Numbered from the stretch's first letter, positions 1 through 5,297 are shown. The stretch is DNA of 5,297 nucleotides from Ghiorsea sp. (GCA_030950765.1 JAUZQX010000189.1:1-5297), one strand, 5' to 3'. The notes: generated from the letters alone by a model not told the origin. Numbers and translations are program-made.

Positions 1-587
1 ACTTTTGCACCCAATCTGCGATGGCCTTGAGCCAGTTCAATGCCAATCGGCCCACCACCAATGATAATAAGGTGTTCAATTGGCAATGTGTTGTTAAAAA
101 TATTCTCATTGGTGAAGTAGGGAACATCATTTACACCATCAATGGGCGGCACAAAAGCCGATGAGCCTGTGGCAATAACAAAATATTTGGCTTGGATGGT
201 TTGCTCGCCTGCTTTGACTGTGTTTTGGTCGATAAATTCCGCAGCAGCTTGGATCACATGAACACCCAAACCTTCAAATCTATTCACGGAATCATTGGGC
301 TCAATTTGGGCAATTACATCATGGATATGCCCGTGTACTTTCCCCCAATTCACATTGGGTTCTACAGCTGCAATGCCAAATGCAGACGCGTCACGCATGG
401 TTTGCGCCACATGCCCTGCGGCAAGCATGGCTTTGGATGGTACACAGCCTGTATTTAAGCAATCGCCACCCATTTTATGTTTTTCAATCAGCACAACACT
501 TGCACCCATTTGCACAGCACCTGCAGCAACGGACAAACCGCCAGAACCTGCGCCAATTACACAAATATCTGTTTGAATTGTATTCAT
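1..587 (-). CDS. FAD-dependent pyridine nucleotide-disulfide oxidoreductase, MerA/Lpd-like (N-terminal part, runs off left edge)
   Basis: The first 195 residues are visible; the gene is open at the window edge. It should be a cytoplasmic flavoprotein passing electrons from NAD(P)H through FAD to a redox-active disulfide. Seen in the sequence: an FAD-binding Rossmann motif GAGSGG (residues 12-17) with E35 ending the second strand; the disulfide motif GGDCLNTGCVPSK (residues 40-52) with C43 and C48; an ATG motif (139-141); and the start of the NAD(P)H-binding fold, GGGPIG (177-182) followed by E184. Family members are about 450-480 residues, so roughly 60% is missing. The Rossmann motif begins by residue 8, so there is no N-terminal heavy-metal (HMA) domain of the kind found in many true mercuric reductases. 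The substrate (lipoamide, Hg(II), glutathione or another) cannot be read from this part. The ATG overlaps the stop of the upstream TVP38 gene (ATGA), which implies one operon and coupled translation. The motif style resembles the MerA-like enzymes often found beside or fused to TVP38 proteins (recalled, not searched). Confidence 0.93.
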   Translation of the reverse strand, partial: MNTIQTDICVIGAGSGGLSVAAGAVQMGASVVLIEKHKMGGDCLNTGCVPSKAMLAAGHVAQTMRDASAFGIAAVEPNVNWGKVHGHIHDVIAQIEPNDSVNRFEGLGVHVIQAAAEFIDQNTVKAGEQTIQAKYFVIATGSSAFVPPIDGVNDVPYFTNENIFNNTLPIEHLIIIGGGPIGIELAQGHRRLGAK

Positions 588-1279
588 GATACACCTCGGT
601 TCTGCCATTTTTTGTAACCAACAGGGATAAGTGATAACAAGGCTAAACCAAGCAGTGCTCCAATCATTTCAGGCGTTAAAATGCCAGCGATGGAAAACTC
701 TCCACCCTGTTCAAACACCTTGCCAAGCCCGCTGCCTGCCAGTGCAAATACAAATGTAGCAGGCATGATGCCAAAAAATGTGGCAATCACATAAGTCCGC
801 AAAGGCACGCCTAAAAATGCAGGGGCTAAGTTGACAATAAAGAAGGGGAATAAAGGTACGAGGCGCAAGACAAACATGTAGCTGAGCGCATTTTCGTTGA
901 ACCCTGCCTTCATGGATTGAATCGACTTACCTGCTTTGGCAAGTAGGGCATCACCCAAGGAGGTTTTGGCAATCAAAAAGATAATTGTCGCACCCAGTGT
1001 CGCACCGAACACAGTGTACAAACCACCCCAAACTGCACCAAATAAAAAGCCGCCTGTTAAAGTCATGATTGTGCCGCCAGGCAGTGATAATGCGACCACG
1101 ACTACATAAATCAAGATATAAACCAAGCCAGCCAGCCAAGGCTGCTCTGTAACCAAAGTATTTAAGGTTAAGCGATGCTCTCGCAACTGTTCAAAGCTTA
1201 AATACTCATGCCACCCTGATAAGATAAATAGGGAAGTGAGGGCTGCGATGATGAGCAGGGGTAAACTTTTCTTCAGCAT
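584..1279 (-). CDS. TVP38/TMEM64 family (VTT/DedA-superfamily) inner-membrane protein
   Basis: A 231-residue integral membrane protein of the VTT (SNARE-associated/DedA-like) superfamily. Several superfamily members act in lipid or solute movement across membranes, but the substrate here is unknown. Seen: an N-terminal membrane segment (about 5-22), a further one at about 50-66, then the VTT core at about 65-185. The core contains the glycine-rich stretch LPGGTIMTLTGGFLFG (66-81), the conserved Arg in FVLRLVPLFPF (136-146, R139), N150, a re-entrant-type segment, and the GIMPATFVFALAGSGLG stretch (170-186). A last hydrophobic segment lies at about 205-221. Length is typical for the family. The start is supported by AAGGAA six bases upstream (1286-1291). 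The stop overlaps the start of the flavin disulfide reductase by four bases, so the two are probably made together. The shared unit suggests a membrane-associated redox function, which is inference. Confident on family, not on role. Confidence 0.95.
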   Translation of the reverse strand: MLKKSLPLLIIAALTSLFILSGWHEYLSFEQLREHRLTLNTLVTEQPWLAGLVYILIYVVVVALSLPGGTIMTLTGGFLFGAVWGGLYTVFGATLGATIIFLIAKTSLGDALLAKAGKSIQSMKAGFNENALSYMFVLRLVPLFPFFIVNLAPAFLGVPLRTYVIATFFGIMPATFVFALAGSGLGKVFEQGGEFSIAGILTPEMIGALLGLALLSLIPVGYKKWQNRGVS

Positions 1280-1285
1280 GTATAA

Positions 1286-1291
1286 TTCCTT
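1286..1291 (-). promoter_or_regulatory. Ribosome binding site of the TVP38/TMEM64 gene
   Basis: AAGGAA on the minus strand with six bases before the ATG at 1279. Good match and spacing; it supports that ATG as the start. Confidence 0.7.
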
Positions 1292-1295
1292 GTGT

Positions 1296-1310
1296 CTGAT
1301 GTCACATCAG
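1296..1310. promoter_or_regulatory. Perfect palindrome, candidate operator of the TVP38-reductase operon
   Basis: CTGATGTCACATCAG is a perfect inverted repeat with seven-base arms around a single C. It sits 17-31 bases upstream of the TVP38 start, just upstream of its ribosome binding site, and immediately downstream of a possible -10 box (TACAAT, 1315-1320 on the minus strand). A regulator dimer bound there would cover the likely transcription start. The sequence shows the symmetry; the regulator is unknown. A small RNA hairpin in the 5' leader is an alternative reading. Confidence 0.5.
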
Positions 1311-1314
1311 CTTG

Positions 1315-1342
1315 ATTGTATGCTCGTATAGTCGCCACGCAA
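1315..1342 (-). promoter_or_regulatory. Possible sigma-70 promoter of the TVP38-reductase operon
   Basis: On the minus strand, TACAAT (1320-1315) matches the -10 consensus at five of six positions. TTGCGT (1342-1337) matches the -35 box at only three of six, with a 16-base spacer. It is in the right place for the divergent minus-strand operon, and the 15-bp palindrome would then overlap the start of transcription. Weak by itself. Confidence 0.3.
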
Positions 1343-1348
1343 GACGCG

Positions 1349-1376
1349 TTCTTACATATTAGATATTCATTATAAT
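1349..1376 (+). promoter_or_regulatory. Possible promoter of the DUF2202 lipoprotein gene, with an overlapping Fur-box-like sequence
   Basis: A perfect TATAAT lies at 1371-1376 in a very AT-rich stretch 47 bases before the start codon. The only -35 candidate at normal distance is TTCTTA (1349-1354, spacer 16), which matches three of six positions, so the promoter may depend on an activator. AGATATTCATTATAA (1361-1375) overlaps the -10 box and agrees with the TGATAATnATTATCA Fur pattern at 11 of 14 arm positions. AT-rich DNA gives such matches by chance, so Fur control is only a possibility. Confidence 0.35.
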
Positions 1377-1413
1377 TTAATATACATCAATAAGTATTCG
1401 TCAAACTTAAAAA

Positions 1414-1419
1414 GAGGAG
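1414..1419 (+). promoter_or_regulatory. Ribosome binding site that bears on the start choice of the DUF2202 gene
   Basis: GAGGAG lies four bases before the ATG at 1424 and seven bases before the directly following ATG at 1427. The second spacing is closer to the usual optimum, so translation may begin at 1427, making the protein one residue shorter. The mature lipoprotein would be the same either way. Confidence 0.65.
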
Positions 1420-1423
1420 TAGT

Positions 1424-2080
1424 ATGATGAGACAAGTAGCATGGTTTTTTACCGTTGGGGCAGGGGCACTGCTGGCAGCATGCGGCAATACAAATAATGG
1501 TTCAAACACAGCAGATGCAGGGCTCTCTACACCGCTCACTGCCAATGAAATTGCAGGTTTAAAATATATGCGTGAAGAAGAAGAGTTGGCGCGCGATTTG
1601 TATATGAATATTTTTACTGTTCGTGGTTCAACATTAACGATTTTTCAAAACATTTCGCTTAATTCAGAAGTTGGGCACGCACAAAAGATGTTAGATTTAT
1701 TGAATACCTATGGTCAGGCAGACCCATCCACAGGGCAAAGCAATACATATACAGATGTTGGTTTGCAATCCCTTTATGATCAACTGATTGGCACGGCGAC
1801 AGGTGGTGCAACAACAGACCTCAATGCATTGATGGTAGGTGCAAAAGTTGAAGAAGTAGATATTGACGATATTAATGCCAAAAAAGCACAGGTGCAGCCT
1901 GCACACGCTTTAATTATTCAAACCTATGACAATTTATTATGTGGTTCACGCAATCACTTGCGCTCTTTTGTTGCGCAAATTGAGGCGATTACAGGCACAG
2001 CTTATGTGGCGCAAGTGCCTGCAGTAGCGGCCGAAGTTGCAACTATTTTAGCTGGTGCTCAGGAGCAATGTGGTAGATAA
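1424..2080 (+). CDS. DUF2202 ferritin-like lipoprotein
   Basis: A 218-residue protein exported and lipid-anchored. The N-terminus has a positive residue (R3), a hydrophobic core (about 5-19) and the lipobox LAAC with C20 as the lipidated cysteine. Residue 21 is Gly rather than Asp, so an outer-membrane destination is plausible. After a short Asn/Ser-rich linker (21-36) comes a DUF2202 (ferritin-like, COG4902-type) domain, about 38-195. Its helices carry likely metal ligands: the REEEELARDLY segment (50-60), SEVGH with E82 and H85, VEEVDI (142-147, E143/E144), and GSRNHLRSF (174-182) with H178. This E / ExxH / E / H order fits a di-metal ferritin-like four-helix bundle; metal binding is inferred. 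The biochemical function of DUF2202 is unknown. It is transcribed alone, divergent from the TVP38 unit and convergent with gspB. Start at 1424 or 1427 (see ribosome binding site entry). Confidence 0.92.
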   Translation: MMRQVAWFFTVGAGALLAACGNTNNGSNTADAGLSTPLTANEIAGLKYMREEEELARDLYMNIFTVRGSTLTIFQNISLNSEVGHAQKMLDLLNTYGQADPSTGQSNTYTDVGLQSLYDQLIGTATGGATTDLNALMVGAKVEEVDIDDINAKKAQVQPAHALIIQTYDNLLCGSRNHLRSFVAQIEAITGTAYVAQVPAVAAEVATILAGAQEQCGR

Positions 2081-2086
2081 TCAATC

Positions 2087-2111
2087 AGGTCACCTTGGTT
2101 GAACTTGACCT
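2087..2111. terminator. Weak hairpin between the convergent DUF2202 and gspB genes
   Basis: AGGTCA (2087-2092) pairs with TGACCT (2106-2111), with two further A-T pairs possible inside after two mismatches. It lies at the junction of two converging genes, where a shared terminator is expected, and overlaps the last bases of gspB. No T-run follows on either strand, so it does not look like a normal intrinsic terminator. Confidence 0.25.
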
Positions 2112-2667
2112 AATAGGAAGGCCACTGGTCTTTCACGGACATGCTAAAAAGAGTATTTTTATATTGAAGTTGAATACCGTGGGGGGTGATATGGATGAGC
2201 TGTAGTTGCTCACCAACATACTGCTGCTCGTGTTTGACTTGGTCATTGATGATGACCAAGCGTTTTTTTACATCATCACTATAAATATGTGCGGAAATTT
2301 GGATGGGTGGTAGTTGATGACGAATACTTTCATCCAAACCCATGATGTTGGGTATATTTTTTTCAATAGGCTTTGTCATTTCCGCAGGTTTTATAACTGC
2401 CTCAACAATAGGTCTGGGCTGGGTAATGGGGGTAGGTCGCGCTGCTTGAGGCGTTTCTTGTATCACAGGCAGACTGGTTTCTTGGGGGTTAAATATAAAC
2501 CACACTGCCCATAAAAGAGTTATAAAAACCAGTCCTAAGAGCCATGTTTTATTGTTTTTTTTAGGTGCTGGTAATGTTGTGGTGCGGTATTGTGTTTCGG
2601 TCAAATCAGGGGTGTTTTGTTGCCTATCTTTTTCCGCTTTGTTTAAGGCATCCAAGATATAGGACAT
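2110..2667 (-). CDS. gspB: Type II secretion system assembly protein GspB (ExeB-like)
   Basis: A 185-residue single-pass inner-membrane protein, the partner of GspA/ExeA. In Aeromonas and related bacteria the GspA-GspB complex helps assemble the GspD secretin through the peptidoglycan. Seen: the family's N-terminal signature MSYILDALNKAEKDR (1-15), a cytoplasmic basic stretch, a membrane segment at about 41-60, a proline-rich periplasmic linker (about 61-120), and a C-terminal GspB domain (121-182) containing RLVIINDQV (136-144) and ITPHGIQLQYKNTLFSM (160-176). The start at 2667 is chosen over an in-frame ATG at 2730 for two reasons: the family begins with MSYILDAL, and the extra 21 residues lie wholly within the gspA coding region. 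The start shares one base with the gspA stop (TAATG), pointing to coupled translation; AAGG at 2678-2681 is a modest ribosome binding site. The 3' third carries an antisense terminator-like hairpin. Confidence 0.93.
   Translation of the reverse strand: MSYILDALNKAEKDRQQNTPDLTETQYRTTTLPAPKKNNKTWLLGLVFITLLWAVWFIFNPQETSLPVIQETPQAARPTPITQPRPIVEAVIKPAEMTKPIEKNIPNIMGLDESIRHQLPPIQISAHIYSDDVKKRLVIINDQVKHEQQYVGEQLQLIHITPHGIQLQYKNTLFSMSVKDQWPSY
2238..2269 (+). terminator. Intrinsic terminator-like hairpin on the plus strand, inside gspB (antisense)
   Basis: CTTGGTCAT (2238-2246) and ATGACCAAG (2252-2260) form a perfect nine-base stem with a five-base loop. It is followed by CG and seven consecutive T (2263-2269). 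The orientation ends plus-strand transcripts, and the position is about 160-190 bases past the DUF2202 stop. It could terminate the lipoprotein mRNA after running antisense to the gspB 3' end. On the minus strand the same bases encode KKRLVIINDQ of GspB, a conserved segment, so the structure may be a by-product of coding; the two bases between stem and T-run weaken it. Confidence 0.4.
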
Positions 2668-4307
2668 TATGGTACAGCCTTGCGTAAATTTGGCGCAACA
2701 ATGTGATTCAAGCGGTTGATGTGAATCCAAGTTAGCGGTCCTGCCACGCCATCAGGATTTAAACCTTCTTGGCGCTGTAGTATTTTGACCTGTTCTTTGA
2801 GTGTTTCGTCATACACCGTGCGTGGTGTGCCTATCCAGCTTTGATTAAGCGCTTGTGTGACTTGCTCTGCTAGCAGAGCCACTAGCTTGCCTTGATGTCC
2901 AGGGCGCACAGGTGCATCATAAGCTTGGGGAGTTTTCCATAACAATGTGAAATCATTGTGACTTTGCAGCGCCAGTTGGTTCAATGGTATTTCAGTATAT
3001 ATGTCTTGCACCACGACGTGGGCAGCTACACCCGTTAACGATGTAATCGCAGCGTATACGGTTTGTCCTGCTTCATCGCTTATGGTGAGCACGGCTGGTC
3101 TGTCCAAGTTACGCATGGCAGCCAAATCACCACGTTGTCGTAAACATGCAAGTTGTTGTGTCCTAGCAAAAGCACAGGCATCACCATCCGTGGCTGGATG
3201 ATATGTGATACCCCATGTTTTGAAGAGAGGAATAAAAGCATCATTTTTTGATATGATACTAGGAGTATACTGACTTTTGGGCATTTTTTCTTTGCTGGGG
3301 GAAGCTGTTTGTTTTACGATTTCCTTGGCTGGTTTTGTTGTGGTCTGCACATGTGGCGATGGTGCTGCGATAGTATGATTCACGGCTTGCGTTAGTGCTG
3401 TTTGTGTTTCATTCCAAGTCCAAAGTGCAGCAATGGAGACCGTCAATACAAGCAGATAAGGTAAGGTGGACGGATGTGATTTTTTGACTTGCAGTGATGT
3501 TTCACCCAATACCTCTTGCTTGGCTTGTTGCAAAATTATTTTACTTATCTGTTTATTTTCCGATGCATAAGCACCAAGTAATGCACGGTCTGCAATCAAA
3601 TTGATGAGGCGAGGGATGCCAGCTGAATATTTAAACAATACACCCAACACAGCTTTGGAGAAAATGGTTTTCGTATCACAACCTGCAATGGCAAGGCGAT
3701 GGTTTACATAAGCCGCAACTTCATCTTTATCCAAGGGGGTGAGGTGATAACGCGAAGTAATGCGCTGGGCAAACTGCCTTAAATCTTGGCGTTGCAATAT
3801 ATCCGACAACTCAGGCTGCCCAAGCAACATGATCTGCAGCAGTTTTTTGTCATTGGTTTCAAGGTTGGTTAAAAGCCTAAGTTGCTCAAGCACTGCAATT
3901 TCTAAATTTTGCGCTTCATCAATGATTAAAACGGTATGCCGACCTCTGGCATGGGTACTCAGTAAATATTGATTGAGCGCATCGGTTAAACTTTTAATGC
4001 TGCTTGGGTCTACGCAGGCAATATGCAATTCATCACACAGGCTTGCCAGCATTTCCGTTTCGGATTGCCTAGGGTTAATGATATATGCCACATCAGTATT
4101 TTCAGGTAATTGATTGAGCAGACTTCGGCAAATGGTGGTTTTGCCCGTGCCTACTTCGCCCGTTAGCACCATTACGCCTCCTTCACCCCGCAAGCCATAC
4201 AACATATGGGCTAAAGCCTCTTGATGCCGCTTACTCATATACAAGTATTGCGGGTTGGGCGCGATGGTGAATGGTTTTTCCTTAAACCCGAAGAAGTTAT
4301 TATACAT
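2667..4307 (-). CDS. gspA: Type II secretion AAA+ ATPase GspA (ExeA) with peptidoglycan-binding domain
   Basis: A 546-residue inner-membrane ATPase that works with GspB to place the type II secretin in the cell wall. Domains in order: the family N-terminus (FFGFKEKPFTIAPNP, 5-19); a cytoplasmic AAA+ domain with Walker A GEVGTGKT (50-57), Walker B LIIDE (127-131), a sensor-type segment LLGQPEL (161-167), Arg-rich ITSRYHL (183-189), and AGIPRLIN (229-236); a membrane segment at about 281-298; a Pro/Lys/Thr-rich periplasmic linker (about 300-355); a mixed domain at about 358-462 that resembles a C39-peptidase-like fold, with C378 and C388; and a PG_binding_1-type domain (about 465-535) with LQRQEGLNPDGVAGPLTW. 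Length is normal for ExeA. The start is fixed by an in-frame stop (the yadH TAA) 12 bases upstream and by the family N-terminus. No good ribosome binding site is visible. It follows yadH by 12 bases and overlaps gspB (TAATG). Confidence 0.96.
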   Translation of the reverse strand: MYNNFFGFKEKPFTIAPNPQYLYMSKRHQEALAHMLYGLRGEGGVMVLTGEVGTGKTTICRSLLNQLPENTDVAYIINPRQSETEMLASLCDELHIACVDPSSIKSLTDALNQYLLSTHARGRHTVLIIDEAQNLEIAVLEQLRLLTNLETNDKKLLQIMLLGQPELSDILQRQDLRQFAQRITSRYHLTPLDKDEVAAYVNHRLAIAGCDTKTIFSKAVLGVLFKYSAGIPRLINLIADRALLGAYASENKQISKIILQQAKQEVLGETSLQVKKSHPSTLPYLLVLTVSIAALWTWNETQTALTQAVNHTIAAPSPHVQTTTKPAKEIVKQTASPSKEKMPKSQYTPSIISKNDAFIPLFKTWGITYHPATDGDACAFARTQQLACLRQRGDLAAMRNLDRPAVLTISDEAGQTVYAAITSLTGVAAHVVVQDIYTEIPLNQLALQSHNDFTLLWKTPQAYDAPVRPGHQGKLVALLAEQVTQALNQSWIGTPRTVYDETLKEQVKILQRQEGLNPDGVAGPLTWIHINRLNHIVAPNLRKAVP

Positions 4308-4319
4308 GATTAAAAGCCA

Positions 4320-5081
4320 TTATTTTTTTAAGCGGTAGCCTGTTTTAAACATCCACCACACCATTGTAATGCAGATAGCCAAGAAGCTAAGTATCACTGT
4401 TAAACTTAGCCAAACATTGACATCAGATACTTCAAAAAAGCTCCAGCGGAAACCGCTCACCAAATAAAGTACAGGGTTAAATAGAGTGATGGTTTGCCAA
4501 ATAGGTGGCAGCATATTTACCGAATAAAAGGTGCCGCCGAGAAAGACTAAGGGTGTGATAATTAAAAGTGGCACAATTTGTAGTTGCTCAAAATTTTTCG
4601 CCCACAAACCAAGGATAAAACCGAGTAAACTAAATGAAATACATGTTAAAATCAGAAAAGTGAGCATCCAAAGGGGGTGGGCAATTTGAATGTCTACAAA
4701 CAAGTTAGCAGTGATTAAAATAATGATACCAATAATAAATGATTTGCTGGCAGCAGCACCTACATAACCCAACAAAATCTCGAAAAATGAAATTGGGGCA
4801 GACATCACTTCGTATATTGCACCTGTAAATTTGGGGAAGAAAATGCCAAAAGATGCGTTGGCAATGCTTTGGGTGAGGATGGCAAGCATGATTAAACCAG
4901 GCACGATAAATAAACCATATGATACGCCTTCAATGGCTTGAATGTGTGAGCCGATGGCAGTGCCAAAAACGATAAAATAAAGCGAGGTGGATAACACTGG
5001 TGAAGCAACGCTTTGAAAAAGTGTGCGCCATGTACGCAACATTTCATGCTTGTAAATCGTGGAGACAGCACGCAAATTCAT
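4320..5081 (-). CDS. yadH: ABC-2 type transporter permease, YadH-like
   Basis: A 253-residue integral membrane permease of an ABC exporter. It would form a homodimeric channel driven by the ATPase encoded just upstream. Seen: an amphipathic N-terminus, then about six membrane segments (roughly 24-44, 56-78, 104-128, 136-160, 168-186, 224-246). It also has the ABC-2 family stretches YFIVFGTAIGS (35-45), FIVPGLIML (58-66), TPLVFLGGTFYS (176-187), LPPIWQ (191-196) and FNPVLYLVSGFRW (201-213). From memory these closely resemble E. coli YadH; length is typical. The YadGH substrate is not established, so drug, polysaccharide and lipid exporters of the same superfamily remain possible. The ATG overlaps the yadG-like stop (ATGA); no strong ribosome binding site is seen, so translation is probably coupled. 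It ends 12 bases before gspA, so gspAB may share its transcript. Confidence 0.93.
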   Translation of the reverse strand: MNLRAVSTIYKHEMLRTWRTLFQSVASPVLSTSLYFIVFGTAIGSHIQAIEGVSYGLFIVPGLIMLAILTQSIANASFGIFFPKFTGAIYEVMSAPISFFEILLGYVGAAASKSFIIGIIILITANLFVDIQIAHPLWMLTFLILTCISFSLLGFILGLWAKNFEQLQIVPLLIITPLVFLGGTFYSVNMLPPIWQTITLFNPVLYLVSGFRWSFFEVSDVNVWLSLTVILSFLAICITMVWWMFKTGYRLKK

Positions 5082-5297
5082 GTTGTTTCTGCCAAAAGAT
5101 CGACGAATATATCTTCCAAAGAACTTTGTTTGGTTTGCATGTCTTTGAGGTTTAATCCTGCATCACTGATGGACTGCAAAAGGGCAGTTAAATCTGCACC
5201 ATCCGATGTTGCATCATAATGATAAGTCAGTTTGTTTCCAGCTTTAGACAACTTCAAGCCGTAATTAGAAAGTGATTCAGGGATATGTTTGATAGGT
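5078..5297 (-). CDS. yadG: ABC transporter ATP-binding protein, YadG-like (C-terminal 72 residues only)
   Basis: The frame is open to the right window edge and ends in TGA overlapping the yadH start (ATGA). The visible 72 residues hold none of the ATPase motifs, which lie outside the window. They form the small C-terminal domain common in ABC-2 exporter ATPases, ending with the characteristic SSLEDIFVDLL (58-68) in which the LE-x-(I/V)-F pattern is typical. The direct overlap with a YadH-like permease makes the assignment as its ATPase subunit secure. The specific symbol rests on the permease resemblance rather than on this fragment. Confidence 0.85.
   Translation of the reverse strand, partial: PIKHIPESLSNYGLKLSKAGNKLTYHYDATSDGADLTALLQSISDAGLNLKDMQTKQSSLEDIFVDLLAETT

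Noticed and set aside
192..589. Plus-strand open frames of 69-93 codons opposite the reductase gene
   Set aside because: They lie on the antisense of a clear disulfide reductase coding frame, overlap one another in different frames, and show no recognisable domain.
1..1279. Mercury resistance (mer) operon
   Set aside because: No MerT, MerP or MerR is visible, the reductase lacks an N-terminal metal-binding domain, and its C-terminal substrate residues are outside the window. Only family-level assignment is justified.
1892..1904. Palindrome GTGCAGCCTGCAC in the DUF2202 gene
   Set aside because: Six-base arms inside coding sequence with no T-run or regulatory position; expected by chance.
2668..2730. 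N-terminal extension of gspB by 21 residues from an upstream in-frame ATG
   Set aside because: The extra residues do not resemble the family, lie entirely inside the gspA reading frame, and the true family N-terminus MSYILDAL begins at 2667 with a TAATG coupling.
3001..3972. Plus-strand open frames of about 66-70 codons opposite gspA
   Set aside because: They are shadows of the conserved GspA frame with cysteine/serine-rich, non-protein-like composition.
5013..5219. Plus-strand 68-codon frame across the yadG-yadH junction
   Set aside because: It crosses two well supported minus-strand genes and has no family resemblance.
1..5297. Mobile element, CRISPR array, tRNA or rRNA genes, or DNA uptake repeats
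   Set aside because: No transposase or integrase frame, no regularly spaced direct repeats, no recognisable RNA gene and no repeated uptake-type motif were found on reading both strands.

Overview
The window looks like chromosomal DNA of a Gram-negative bacterium, most likely a proteobacterium. The evidence is a GspA/GspB (ExeA/ExeB) pair, which only makes sense in a cell with an outer membrane and type II secretion, a YadG/YadH-type ABC exporter pair, and a lipoprotein with a classical lipobox. Base composition is moderately AT-rich (judged by eye, not counted). I cannot name the genus from the sequence. I see no insertion sequence, CRISPR array, tRNA or rRNA, and no sign that any gene is broken.

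Left part (1-1279, minus strand): a two-gene unit. A TVP38/TMEM64 (VTT/DedA-like) membrane protein is read first. It overlaps by four bases (ATGA) the start of a flavin disulfide reductase of the mercuric reductase / dihydrolipoamide dehydrogenase family, which runs off the left edge. A perfect 15-bp palindrome lies just upstream of the first gene's ribosome binding site and is a candidate operator.

Middle (1280-2109): a 144-bp divergent intergenic region (1280-1423) followed by a plus-strand gene for a DUF2202 ferritin-like lipoprotein. This gene converges on the next minus-strand block with only 29 bp between stop codons. A terminator-shaped hairpin with a T-run, oriented for the plus strand, sits inside the 3' part of the opposing gspB gene. 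The lipoprotein mRNA may therefore end antisense to gspB.

Right part (2110-5297, minus strand): a tightly packed four-gene series in the order ABC ATPase (yadG-like, only its C-terminus visible), ABC-2 permease (yadH-like), gspA/exeA and gspB/exeB. The junctions are ATGA, a 12-bp gap, and TAATG, so co-transcription is likely. GspA is a membrane-anchored AAA+ ATPase with a periplasmic peptidoglycan-binding end. GspB is its partner, and together they are known to help place the secretin of the type II secretion system through the cell wall. The linked exporter may simply share the transcript.

Most of the window is recognisable housekeeping or accessory content. I did not find a convincing undescribed system. 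The points most worth checking are the antisense terminator, the palindromic operator, the TVP38-reductase coupling, and the exporter-gspAB linkage.
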